Assembly (NCBI RefSeq): GCF_014083945.1
Contig: NZ_CP046444.1
Coordinates: 3,224,001 to 3,288,000, forward strand
Source of the DNA: Granulicella sp. 5B5
GTDB taxonomy: Bacteria; Acidobacteriota; Terriglobia; Terriglobales; Acidobacteriaceae
Length of the DNA stretch: 64,000 bases
Direction of reading: 5' to 3'
Both the position numbers and the translations under genes were made by a program. Shown here one piece after another: positions 52,273-61,353 of this stretch (position 1 is the stretch's first letter; each line of letters opens with the position of its first letter). The notes under the pieces were generated by a model. That model was not told the DNA's origin. It saw only the letters and a list, made by a program, of their open reading frames with translations, and searched no databases.

Positions 52273-53181
52273 ATGCCTGAAGGCAATGAGATTCATCGGT
52301 GGGCGGAGCGGCATACGCGGGCGTTTGTAGGGAGGAAGATGCATGTGGACTCGCCGACGGGGCGGTTTGCCGATGCAGATGCTCTGGATGGGCGGAAGCT
52401 AGAAGAGGTGAGGGCTAAGGGCAAGCACCTGGGGTATGTGTTTGGGAAAGACCGCGTGCTGCATGTGCATCTGGGGCGGTATGGCGATTGGACCGAAGGG
52501 CAGATGCCTCTGCCGGAGCCGAAGGGCGCGCTGCGGCTGCGGATGTGGCCGGTGGGGGCGAAGGCGCGGACGGATGCGGCGAAGGCCAGCGTGCGGCATG
52601 GGTGGTACTCGGAGGATGATGGGTCGAACCCGGTGGCTCCGGAGGATGTGGACTGGCTGGAGCTGCGGGGGCCGAGCGATTGCAGCCTGTGGAGCGATGC
52701 GAAGTGGGCGGAGTTGCTGAAGCGGTTGGGACCTGATCCTTTATCGAACGACGGGGTGGAAGGGGATGACCCGGCGCCGGCGTTTGCGGAGATCGCGAAG
52801 TCGAAGATGACGATTGCGCAGCTGTTGATGGAGCAGGATGTGATTGCGGGGATTGGGAACATCTATAGAGCGGAGCTGCTGTATCGGGCGCGGATGAGCC
52901 CGTTTCTGGAGGGGCGCGAGGTGCCGCCGGCGGCTCTGAAAGCCATGTGGAAGGATGCGATTCCCCTGATGAAGGCCGGAATGGTGGACCGCAGGATTGT
53001 TACGACGCGGTCGAAGGACAGGCCCCATTCGACAGGTAAACCGCTGAAGGAGGAGGTGCACTATGTGTATCGCCGGGCGGGGAAGCCGTGCTGGGTGTGC
53101 GGGACGAAGATTTTGAAGAAGGATCTGGCGGGGCGGACGTTGTACTGGTGTCCAGTGTGCCAGGGGACGGATGCAAGTTAA
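52273..53181 (+). CDS. Fpg/Nei family DNA glycosylase
   Basis: 302-aa bifunctional base-excision glycosylase/lyase. It begins MPEGNEIHRWAERH: the Pro2 and Glu3 needed for catalysis are present, and the EGNEIH form suggests the Nei rather than the Fpg branch. The helix-two-turn-helix has AQLLMEQDVIAGIGNIYRAELL, and the C-terminal zinc finger is CWVCG...YWCPVC. Oxidised pyrimidines are the probable substrate. It stands between dnaK and dnaJ, 45 nt before dnaJ. Confidence 0.88.
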   Translation: MPEGNEIHRWAERHTRAFVGRKMHVDSPTGRFADADALDGRKLEEVRAKGKHLGYVFGKDRVLHVHLGRYGDWTEGQMPLPEPKGALRLRMWPVGAKARTDAAKASVRHGWYSEDDGSNPVAPEDVDWLELRGPSDCSLWSDAKWAELLKRLGPDPLSNDGVEGDDPAPAFAEIAKSKMTIAQLLMEQDVIAGIGNIYRAELLYRARMSPFLEGREVPPAALKAMWKDAIPLMKAGMVDRRIVTTRSKDRPHSTGKPLKEEVHYVYRRAGKPCWVCGTKILKKDLAGRTLYWCPVCQGTDAS

Positions 53182-53226
53182 GGCTGTGCGCGGGGCGGGT
53201 GGTGGAGTAGGTTAGAGAGAAAGATT

Positions 53227-54474
53227 ATGGCTACGCAGACGAAGGACTACTACGGTGTACTTGGCGTCAAGAAGACGGCGAGTGCGGATGAGATTCGCAA
53301 GGCGTTTCGCAAGCTGGCGCGGAAGTATCACCCGGATGTGAACCCAGGGGACAAGAAGGCGGAGGAGAAGTTCAAGGAGATCTCCGAGGCCAACGACGTG
53401 CTGAGCGACGAGAAGAAGCGGAAGATCTTCGACCAGGTCGGGTTCTACTCGGACAACATCGACCCGGCCGCGGCGGAGGCGTATGCGCGTGGCGGCGGGC
53501 AGCCGGGGGCATCAGGGTTTGGCGGCGGCGGTGCGAGCGCGGGCGCGCGTGGGCAGGCTGGCGGCGGAGTTCCGTTTGATTTTGGCGGGTTTGATTTTTC
53601 GGGCTTTCAGGGTGGTGGCCGCGGCACGCAGGAGAGCGAAGGGTTCGGGGCGAGCTTTCGCGATGTGTTTACCGGGATGTTCAATGGGGGTGGCCGGCAG
53701 GCACGCGGGCCGCAGCCGGGGACCGACGTCGAGTACAAAGTGGAGATCGACTTTTGGACGGCGGTGCGCGGCGGCGTGACGCGGCTGGAGATCCAGCGGC
53801 AGGAGCAATGCCCGACGTGCAAAGGACGTGCTGTGGTGGGTGGGAGCACGGAGTGTCCTGAGTGCCACGGCAGCGGCCAGGTGACGCAGATGGGCGGGCG
53901 GATGAAGTTCAACATCCAGTGCCCGCGGTGCGGTGGCAGCGGCAAGGTGCAGAAGGCGTGTCCAAAGTGCGATGGCGCCGGTGTGCTGACGCGGCGGGAG
54001 CCGTTGGAGTTTCGCATCAAGGCAGGGACGCGCGATGGGCAGCGGATTCGGCTGGCGGGCAAGGGCAATGCGGGGACGGAGGGCGCGCCGGCGGGTGATC
54101 TGTATTTGATTATTGTTGTTGGCCCCAACAAGCTGTTCAAGCGTGTGGGTGATGACATCCACGTGACGGTGCCTGTGACGGTGATGGAAGCTGCCCTGGG
54201 CGCGAAGATCGATGTGCCGACAATTGATGGAGTGGGTACGCAGATTGGGCAGTCGCAGCTGAAGATTCCGCCGGGCACGCAGGCCGGGCAGAAGCTGCGG
54301 ATGCGCGAGAAAGGCGTCACCAGCGCGACGAAAGAAGGGCATCGCGGGGACCAGATCGTCGAGGTGAAGATTGTGGTGCCGAAGGTGCAGGATGAGCGGT
54401 CGAAGGAGATTCTGCGCGAGCTGCAGAAGCTGAACCCGGAAGATCCGCGGGCGGAGATGCTGGCGGGGATTTAG
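53227..54474 (+). CDS. dnaJ: DnaJ co-chaperone
   Basis: Stimulates DnaK ATPase and delivers substrates. The 415-aa protein has a J domain ([20 protein letters not shown], with HPD in KYHPDVN), a Gly/Phe-rich linker (~residues 85-150), four zinc-centre repeats ([31 protein letters not shown]) and the C-terminal substrate domain. The last 4 nt overlap the stop of the convergent SDR gene. Confidence 0.94.
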   Translation: MATQTKDYYGVLGVKKTASADEIRKAFRKLARKYHPDVNPGDKKAEEKFKEISEANDVLSDEKKRKIFDQVGFYSDNIDPAAAEAYARGGGQPGASGFGGGGASAGARGQAGGGVPFDFGGFDFSGFQGGGRGTQESEGFGASFRDVFTGMFNGGGRQARGPQPGTDVEYKVEIDFWTAVRGGVTRLEIQRQEQCPTCKGRAVVGGSTECPECHGSGQVTQMGGRMKFNIQCPRCGGSGKVQKACPKCDGAGVLTRREPLEFRIKAGTRDGQRIRLAGKGNAGTEGAPAGDLYLIIVVGPNKLFKRVGDDIHVTVPVTVMEAALGAKIDVPTIDGVGTQIGQSQLKIPPGTQAGQKLRMREKGVTSATKEGHRGDQIVEVKIVVPKVQDERSKEILRELQKLNPEDPRAEMLAGI

Positions 54475-55436
54475 TCGTCGACGGGCGCTTTGGGCAGTAT
54501 GAAGCGGTTGGTGAGGGCGTTGGCGAACTGGATGGTTTCTGGCATGAGGCCAGCGATGCGGGCGGCGAACCAGGCCTGTGGGGTGATGGTGATCTCAGCG
54601 CGGTTGAGTTCGATGGCGCGGTAGATCTTGTTGGCGGCGTGGGTGGCCGTGGTAGTGATGACCGGTTTAGTGGCGGCGAACATGAACCAGCGGCGCTCGG
54701 CTTCGACATTGCCGACGAACTTTGCGTGGGCTTCGCCGCCGGTGCGCATGAGGCCGGGACAGACGGTGGTGACGAGGACGTCTTTCGCATGCAGCTCTGT
54801 GTGCAGGCCTTCAGAGAAACCGACCAGAGCGAACTTGGCTGCGGTGTAGGGGAGCATGTGGGGGACGGCCATCTTGCCGCCAATGCTTGCGATGTTGACG
54901 ATGGCGGCGCGGCGGGAGCCGACGAGCGGTTGCTGCTTGAGCAGGTGCGGCAGTGCAGCCCAGGTGGTGTGGAAGGCGGCGAAGAAGTTGATCTGCATAG
55001 CTTGCTCGAAGGAGGTGGCGGGGAGCAGTTCGGCAGGGCCGACCTCGATGATGGCGGCGTTGTTGATGAGGACGTCGATGCGGCCAAAGCAGGCGAGGGA
55101 GTCGGCGATGAGACGCTGGCACTCTGTGGGCTGCGCCAGGTCGGCGGCGACGAGATGGATGTCTTCGGGCTTGAGGTGCGGATGACGGGCGAGGAGCGTG
55201 GTCTTTGCCTGCTCGAGCTCGTCCATGTGGCGCGAGGTAAGGACGAGGCGTACTGGGTGAGACTTGGCGAAGCGCGAGGCTATGGCGAGGCCCAGGCCTC
55301 GGGAACCACCGGTGACAACGACGACGGCTCCGGCGGGGAGGCGGATGGTGCCGAGGATACGCGTGACTCCGAGCGAAAGGGCAAGCAGTGCGATGATGAA
55401 GGCGATGAGTTCGATCCAGTAAATGGCGTTGTGCAT
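54471..55436 (-). CDS. membrane-anchored SDR oxidoreductase
   Basis: 321 aa. One N-terminal hydrophobic segment ([21 protein letters not shown]) anchors a classical SDR domain: [19 protein letters not shown], Ser in IASIGG, YTAAK, then VCPGLMRTG. Similar enzymes reduce lipid or hydroxysteroid-like substrates, but the substrate is unknown. ATG 55436 is chosen because it begins the membrane segment; the longer frame upstream lacks a ribosome site and family signal. Confidence 0.82.
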   Translation of the reverse strand: MHNAIYWIELIAFIIALLALSLGVTRILGTIRLPAGAVVVVTGGSRGLGLAIASRFAKSHPVRLVLTSRHMDELEQAKTTLLARHPHLKPEDIHLVAADLAQPTECQRLIADSLACFGRIDVLINNAAIIEVGPAELLPATSFEQAMQINFFAAFHTTWAALPHLLKQQPLVGSRRAAIVNIASIGGKMAVPHMLPYTAAKFALVGFSEGLHTELHAKDVLVTTVCPGLMRTGGEAHAKFVGNVEAERRWFMFAATKPVITTTATHAANKIYRAIELNRAEITITPQAWFAARIAGLMPETIQFANALTNRFILPKAPVDD

Positions 55437-55592
55437 GTGATAGACCTGTCGAGACTGAGGGTACACCGTGGTGGCGCTGCGAGTTTGATGGTGTAACACT
55501 ATGTGGCGCAAATGATGGAGCGCCTGACTTGAGGCTGCACAGGCACACGGGAACGCGGTATTCTGCTGGCAGGTTTGGATATTGGATAGACG

Positions 55593-55979
55593 ATGGCGAC
55601 GAAGCGTAAGAGTAAAGGCGCGTATATGATCTCGGCGGTGGCGGAGATGTACCAGATCCATCCGCAGACGTTGAGGCTGTATGAGCGTGAAGGACTGTTA
55701 CGGCCGTCGCGGTCGGAGGGGAACACGCGGCTGTATACGGATGAGGATCTGGAGCGGCTGGAGTTCATCCTGAACCTAGCGCGGGATCTGGGCGTGAATA
55801 TGGCGGGGATTGCGATTGTGCTGCAGATGCGTGAACGCATGGAGGAGATGAACCGCCAGATGCAGGGGTTCGTCGACTACGTGCGCACGGAGATGCTGAC
55901 ACGGATGCAGCAGCAGACGCCGCAGCCGGGGCTGGTGCCGTTTCGGCGGCCGGTTAAAGTGAACAAAGAGAAAGAGTAG
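55593..55979 (+). CDS. hspR: heat-shock repressor HspR (MerR family)
   Basis: 128-aa MerR-type regulator. The N-terminal helix-turn-helix (YMISAVAEMYQIHPQTLRLYEREGLLRPSRSEGNTRLY) is HspR-like; the C-terminus lacks the Cys cluster of metal sensors and instead has a long helix and a basic tail. HspR represses dnaK in several phyla and uses DnaK as corepressor. Its presence beside dnaK/dnaJ supports this. It stands alone rather than as the last gene of a dnaK operon. Confidence 0.85.
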   Translation: MATKRKSKGAYMISAVAEMYQIHPQTLRLYEREGLLRPSRSEGNTRLYTDEDLERLEFILNLARDLGVNMAGIAIVLQMRERMEEMNRQMQGFVDYVRTEMLTRMQQQTPQPGLVPFRRPVKVNKEKE

Positions 55980-56058
55980 ACGCGGTCGCGTAGACTTGAA
56001 GAGACGGGTCCGAACCATGGCCTGATCTATCTGAGTTGCGTTTGAGTTGCGTGGTGCA

Positions 56059-57240
56059 ATGACGGTCCTGCTTCATATTCTGTTCTGGGTGGCGGCGTTT
56101 GGGTCGGTTACCTCAACCATCTACTGCGGCATGGTGCTGGCGGCAGCGGGGCGTTTTGGCCTGACGAAGCGGCGCGAACAGCGGGAGGCGGTGGACTATC
56201 TGCCTCCGCTGAGTGTGCTGAAGCCGCTGCACGGCACCGAAGACGGGATGGAACGGAACATTGAGACGTTCTTCGAGCAGGAGTATCCGGAGTTCGAACT
56301 GCTGTTTTGTGCACGGCACGCGACGGACGAAGGACTGCAGTTGGCGGAACGGGTGGGGCAGCGGTATCCGCATGTGGCGGCGCGCTATGTGACGTGCGGC
56401 GAGCCGATGCCGAAGTTTCATAACGCGAAGGTGTACTCGCTGGCGAAGCTGGATTCCGTGGCGAAGTATGACACGTTCATCACTAGCGATGCAGACGTGC
56501 GGGTTGCGAAGGATTACCTGCAGCGGATGGTGCAAACGCTGAAGGACCCGAAGATCGCGCTGGCGAGTTGTGTGTACCTGGGTACAGCGCATGTGGGCGC
56601 GGGGTTTTCGTCGCGACTGGATGCGGTGGGCAAGAGTGTGGAGATGACCAGCGGCGTGCTGGTCGCGGACATGATTGAGGGCACCAAGTTTGCACTGGGT
56701 GCGACGATGGCGCTGCCGCGAAAGAGCTTTCAGGATGCGGGCGGCTTCGACGAACTGGGCCAGTTCTACGCCGATGACTTTGTGCTGGGTAATCGGCTGG
56801 CGAACCAAGGCAAGGGCGTGCGGATGGCCACGCATATCATCCGGTTGATGGTGCAGGACTCGCCGTTCTGGCTGAGCTTCCGCAACCAGCTGCGTTGGAT
56901 GCAGAGCACACGGCGGTCGCGGCCGTGGGGGCACTTCGGCAGCGGGTTTACCTTCGCGATGCCGTTTGGAGTGTTGGGGCTGTTGTGGGGCCTGTTGAGT
57001 GGGCACGCGCTGCTGGGCTTGGTGTGGTTCGCAGCTATGGTGGTGAACCGCTGGCTGCAGGCGGCCGCGATCCTGAGCGTGCTGGGCGATCCGTATATTG
57101 CGTATAACACGCTGATCTATCCGCTGCGCGATCTGCTGGGAAGCATCCTGTGGCTGGGCAGCTATGGCGGCGAGAACTTCTACTATCGCGGAAAGATCTA
57201 CAAGCTGAAGGAAGGCGGCCGTGTGGAGGCGCCGGAGTAG
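56059..57240 (+). CDS. hpnI: GT21-like glycosyltransferase, HpnI type
   Basis: 393-aa membrane glycosyltransferase. An N-terminal membrane helix is followed by a GT-A domain with SVLKPLHGTEDGMERNIETFF, Asp-x-Asp metal motif in ITSDADVRV, FYADDFVLG and the (Q/R)xxRW motif QLRWMQ, then C-terminal helices. This order fits ceramide-glucosyltransferase relatives; in hopanoid-making bacteria HpnI adds an amino sugar to bacteriohopanetetrol. No other hpn genes are in the window, so the hopanoid role is by family only. Confidence 0.75.
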   Translation: MTVLLHILFWVAAFGSVTSTIYCGMVLAAAGRFGLTKRREQREAVDYLPPLSVLKPLHGTEDGMERNIETFFEQEYPEFELLFCARHATDEGLQLAERVGQRYPHVAARYVTCGEPMPKFHNAKVYSLAKLDSVAKYDTFITSDADVRVAKDYLQRMVQTLKDPKIALASCVYLGTAHVGAGFSSRLDAVGKSVEMTSGVLVADMIEGTKFALGATMALPRKSFQDAGGFDELGQFYADDFVLGNRLANQGKGVRMATHIIRLMVQDSPFWLSFRNQLRWMQSTRRSRPWGHFGSGFTFAMPFGVLGLLWGLLSGHALLGLVWFAAMVVNRWLQAAAILSVLGDPYIAYNTLIYPLRDLLGSILWLGSYGGENFYYRGKIYKLKEGGRVEAPE

Positions 57241-57309
57241 GGCAAAGCGTAGAGCATTGAGTGTAGAGCGTAGACCAGTCCTTGCTGAGAGCCACGGTTT
57301 ACGCTCTTT

Positions 57310-59289
57310 CTATTTGGGCTGGTTGGTGAGAATGGTTTTGCCGCCAGAGTCAGCGAAGTCGATGACAGGGCCGAAGGGGGCGAGATCGCGGGCGCGTCTG
57401 GCGGGGTGGTATGTGAGCAGAAAGATGCGATGTGGGCCTCGCCAGAGCTGGTGGAGTTCGGCATCGTCGGCGAAGATGTGTGGGGCGTCAGGCCAGAAGC
57501 TGCCGAACCAGGGGCCGTTGACGCGGCCGTTGACGAGCATTACATGGCCACCGAGGTCTTGTGTGTAGAAGAGCAGCGTGGAGCCGGAGGTGAGCTCGCC
57601 GTCGATGAGGATAAGATCGCCGGGCTTGCGTTGCGAGTCGATGGCGAGGGCGAGGTCTTTGGAACCGAGAATGGGGTAGAAGCGCACGAGGCCCTCATGC
57701 GCGGCGAGCAGCACGGCGGACATGGCGGCGGTGATGAGCAGGTTGGCTATAAAGGTGTGACCCTTGCGGCGTACAGCATAAGCGATGGGGCCGAGTGTGA
57801 TCATGCCCAGAGACACGGTGATGAGCGGGCCACGGAAGAAGCCCATCGCCGCACCGGTGAGGTCGAAGATATGGCCGAGCGAGAGGTTATAGAACGCTGG
57901 GTTGCTGCTGAGGGCGGAGCTGAGGGTGTCGCCGGGATGTGGCGAGGGAGCGGTGATTGCAAAGTAGGCGCAGATGATGGAGAGCAGCGTTCCAAGCGGC
58001 ACGAGAACATAGAGCGCGCCACGGAGCGCCTGAAGCGGAGCGTTGACGCGCAGATGGAGGGTAGTGTTGGCTGGGGTACGGACGTCGGCTGCGGCGAGGA
58101 GTGCGCCGACGAGCAGAGCGAGTGCGGGCAGCGCGGGCAGGTGGTAGTACTCCTGCCGTGAGCTGAGGGTGAAGAAGCCGAGGATGATGCCTGCCCAGAG
58201 GAGAAGCGAGAGCGCGGCCTCGCGGCGGCGGGCGGTGGCTTCGACGAGGCTGACAGTGTCGAAGCCGGCGAAGATGTCGGAGTCGAAGCGTCGGCTGCCG
58301 GGCCGGGAGATGCGAAGCTCGCGGAAGGCATCCAGCAGAGCCCCGAAGAGGAACGCAACCCAGGGGAAGAGCCAGATGAGCAGCAGGAGCCAGAAGAGCG
58401 GGATGGGGACCTGTCCGTAATCGTGCGGGATGCGTTTGCCGAGGAAGCGAGCGATGTGTTCGTTGTAGAGATAGAACCATGCCCAGCCGGCGTGGGCAGG
58501 CAGGCCGAGGCCCGAGGGCATCGCGATAGGTGGATTGCGGAGCGCGGCGAGGATGTGCCACGGCGCAGCGATGATCAGGAAACATGCTGTCGATGCGATG
58601 AGATTGAGCTGCTTGAGCAGGGGCAGGCTGCGTGTGAATGCGAGGTAGAGCAGCACGAAGCCAACAGGGAAGACGACACCGATGAGGCCCTTGGTGAGGA
58701 CGTCAAGTGCCATGACGGCGCCGAAGCCGAGCATGGGCAGCAGTGTGGACTCGCCTTCGCGGATGCGGTCGAGCGCAATGAGGAAGAGATGGACGGAGAG
58801 CGTCATCCAGAGGGCGATGAGGATGTCCGGAATGTAGAAGCGCGTATAGAGGTAAGGGCCGAGCGAGGTGGCCATCGCCAGTGCTGCATAGAGGCCGGCG
58901 CGGTCGGGTGCGGCGGAGGGTGAAACGGCTGCGTAAAGGCGGTTGCCGAGGGCGTAGACGGCGAAGAGCAATGCAAGTACGCCGAGCGCGAGAGGCAGCC
59001 GCGCGGCCCAGTCGTGGATGCCGAAGATGCGCATGGAGCCGGCAGCCATCCAGTACATGAGGGGCGGCTTGTCGAAGAAGCGGATGCCGTCGATGGTGGG
59101 GGTTACATAGTCGTGACGCTGCAGCATCTCGCGGGCAACCTGGATGTAGACGGAGTCGACGTCGTCAAGTAGGCCAGGACGGAAGAGCCCACCGAATTGC
59201 AGCACAAGCCAGGGAAGCGTGATGAGGAGAAGAGAGGAGATGCGCCAGCGTTGTGCTGGACGAAGGTCCGGGTTAGGTGCTGAGGTCAC
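57310..59289 (-). CDS. ArnT-like membrane glycosyltransferase, copy 1
   Basis: 659-aa multi-pass membrane protein of the GT39/GT83 type, which moves a sugar from a polyprenyl carrier to lipid A or another acceptor on the outer face of the inner membrane. The first periplasmic loop has the acidic motif LLDDVDSVYIQVAREML and the conserved DKPPLMYW. GTG start overlaps the stop of the next gene as GTGA, so they are one operon. Sugar and acceptor unknown. Confidence 0.82.
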   Translation of the reverse strand: MTSAPNPDLRPAQRWRISSLLLITLPWLVLQFGGLFRPGLLDDVDSVYIQVAREMLQRHDYVTPTIDGIRFFDKPPLMYWMAAGSMRIFGIHDWAARLPLALGVLALLFAVYALGNRLYAAVSPSAAPDRAGLYAALAMATSLGPYLYTRFYIPDILIALWMTLSVHLFLIALDRIREGESTLLPMLGFGAVMALDVLTKGLIGVVFPVGFVLLYLAFTRSLPLLKQLNLIASTACFLIIAAPWHILAALRNPPIAMPSGLGLPAHAGWAWFYLYNEHIARFLGKRIPHDYGQVPIPLFWLLLLIWLFPWVAFLFGALLDAFRELRISRPGSRRFDSDIFAGFDTVSLVEATARRREAALSLLLWAGIILGFFTLSSRQEYYHLPALPALALLVGALLAAADVRTPANTTLHLRVNAPLQALRGALYVLVPLGTLLSIICAYFAITAPSPHPGDTLSSALSSNPAFYNLSLGHIFDLTGAAMGFFRGPLITVSLGMITLGPIAYAVRRKGHTFIANLLITAAMSAVLLAAHEGLVRFYPILGSKDLALAIDSQRKPGDLILIDGELTSGSTLLFYTQDLGGHVMLVNGRVNGPWFGSFWPDAPHIFADDAELHQLWRGPHRIFLLTYHPARRARDLAPFGPVIDFADSGGKTILTNQPK

Positions 59290-61229
59290 TGGGAGTCTTT
59301 CATGGACGAAGGTGTATCGAGAGCGCGGTCGGTGTAGAGCGCCTTGCCGGAGGTCTCTTTGAGCAGGAGCTTATTGGAGCCGAGAAGTTGGTCGACTTGG
59401 TCACGCAGGTCAGGGGGAACGAAAAGAATCTTACGCTGGCCATGCCCCCACTGCGCAAGGAGTTGTTGAGCAGTGAGGAAGATGGGTGGGGCATCGGGGA
59501 AGGTGCTGCCGAAGAGCATGGAGGTGCTGCGGCCATCGACGAGCAGGACCGGGTGGCCGAGATAGAAGGGGATCGAGGAACCGTAGGCCTGATCGCCGAA
59601 GAGCATGACTTCGGTGCCTGGCGCGATACTGCCGTTGTGCTCCAGCGACTGGATGTTGGCGGCGAAGTCGGCCGAAGAGAGCATGGGGGCGAAGCGGCAC
59701 AGGGCGATGTGCGCGGCGATGAGGAAGACCGCGCTGGTGATGGACATGGTGAAGATCGCGGAGAACAGCCGTCGACGCCTATAGAAGATGAACGCGACTG
59801 TCGGGCCGATGGCGAAGGCCAGCGCAGCCAAAGCCGCGGGCAGCCGAAGTGCTGCGAAAGATGGGCCGGTGAGGTCGAAGAAGTGTGACATCGAGAGTGT
59901 GTAGTCGCCGACGCCGCGATGCGCGAGCAGGGCTCCGATATCTGAGACGAAGGGGAGGTGGCGGGAGTTCCAGAGCCCCCAGCCGAGCGCGATGCTGATG
60001 GCCAGGCCGAGGACAAAGAAGGCCGCGAAGGCGAAGCTGAGGCAGCGGCGGAGCGGTGTGTCTCCACGGGTAGGCTGGTAGGCGAGGGCTGCGGCCAGGA
60101 GCATCAAGAGCGGAAGATAGACGGGGAAGGTGTAGTACTCCTGGTTGGTGGAGAGTGAGAAGAAGGCCAGGATGATGGCGGAGAACAGGCCAAGCAGCAA
60201 GACGGTGCGTTGGGCGAGTGACGCTGTGTGCAGGGAGAGGAGATCGCGGCGGCGGCGCCAGGCGACGAGCAAAGCGGCTGGGGTGAAGAGGCTCCAAGGG
60301 AAGAGCCAGACGAGGTGCAGCAGCCAGTAGAGCGTTGCGGGAAGTTTGTTGTAGTCGCGCGGGATGCGGCGGCCCAGGAAGCGCAGCAGATGCTCGTTGA
60401 CGAAGTAGAACCAGAAGAAACCGTGACCGGGAGCGAAGCCGAAGCCACCGCGGCTGCCGGTGTTATGCAGGCCCGCCAGGATGTGCCACGGAGCTGCGAT
60501 GATCAGGAAGAGCAGTATGCCAGTGATGGGCCGCAGTCTGCGCCAGTGCTTCAGGTCTCCGGTGAGAAACATGTAGAGCAGCGCCGTCCCGCCGAAGAAG
60601 ACAGGCGCGACCAGACCTTTGGTAAGGACAGCGAGAGCGAGCGTTGCCCACATTTCGTAAGGAAACGTGCGGGAGAAGAGTGTGTCGGCAGTGTTGTGGT
60701 CGAGCGAGCGTTGCAGGAGGTAAAGCGACAGGGCGAGAAGCAGCGAAAGCAGAGCGTCTGGGATGAAGACGCGCGTGAACAAGAAGACGCCCGCGGCAGT
60801 AAGGACGAAGATGCCCGCGTAGAGAGCAGCGGCGCTTCCGAAGGCTCGGCGCGACCATGCATATCCCAGTAGCGCAAGGCCTAGCACGGTGAGAGCCAGA
60901 GGCAGATGAATCGCAAAGGCAGGGTATGACGGAAAGAGATGCAGACTTGCGGCGGCGATCCAGTAGGGTAGAGGTGGTTTTTCCAAATAACGGATGCCGT
61001 TGACATGAAGCGTGACGAAGTCGCCGGTGCGCAACATGGCCTGGGCAGCCTGGGCGTGGGTTGCGTCAGCGTCGTCCAGCAGCGGTGGGCCGGCGAGTGC
61101 GGTGATAAAGATGGCAATCCAGAGGGAGAGAAGCAGAGCCACGTGAGACAGGGGCCAGCTCCTTGATTCAGGGGCATCCACGTGGGTGTTATCGAAGGGT
61201 CTTGAAGTGCTTGGGGCCGCAGTGCTCAT
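59286..61229 (-). CDS. ArnT-like membrane glycosyltransferase, copy 2
   Basis: 647-aa paralogue of the downstream gene: same first-loop pattern (LLDDADATHAQAAQAML, EKPPLPYW), about a dozen helices and a soluble C-terminal part. ATG 61229 is chosen because the frame upstream runs into the divergent ppx promoter region and is not conserved; no clear ribosome site. The two copies share the acidic residues expected for catalysis but differ in the C-terminal part, so they may use different acceptors. Confidence 0.82.
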   Translation of the reverse strand: MSTAAPSTSRPFDNTHVDAPESRSWPLSHVALLLSLWIAIFITALAGPPLLDDADATHAQAAQAMLRTGDFVTLHVNGIRYLEKPPLPYWIAAASLHLFPSYPAFAIHLPLALTVLGLALLGYAWSRRAFGSAAALYAGIFVLTAAGVFLFTRVFIPDALLSLLLALSLYLLQRSLDHNTADTLFSRTFPYEMWATLALAVLTKGLVAPVFFGGTALLYMFLTGDLKHWRRLRPITGILLFLIIAAPWHILAGLHNTGSRGGFGFAPGHGFFWFYFVNEHLLRFLGRRIPRDYNKLPATLYWLLHLVWLFPWSLFTPAALLVAWRRRRDLLSLHTASLAQRTVLLLGLFSAIILAFFSLSTNQEYYTFPVYLPLLMLLAAALAYQPTRGDTPLRRCLSFAFAAFFVLGLAISIALGWGLWNSRHLPFVSDIGALLAHRGVGDYTLSMSHFFDLTGPSFAALRLPAALAALAFAIGPTVAFIFYRRRRLFSAIFTMSITSAVFLIAAHIALCRFAPMLSSADFAANIQSLEHNGSIAPGTEVMLFGDQAYGSSIPFYLGHPVLLVDGRSTSMLFGSTFPDAPPIFLTAQQLLAQWGHGQRKILFVPPDLRDQVDQLLGSNKLLLKETSGKALYTDRALDTPSSMKDSQ

Positions 61230-61353
61230 GGTGGTCGGCGATGACGCCTTCTCTAAGGATACCGAACGCCTGTGGATTAATGCGGACTTCGCAGAGCTTT
61301 CCGAGCATGTATGGTGGTCGAGATACTGTTTCCGGAGAAGAGGACCAAGGATA

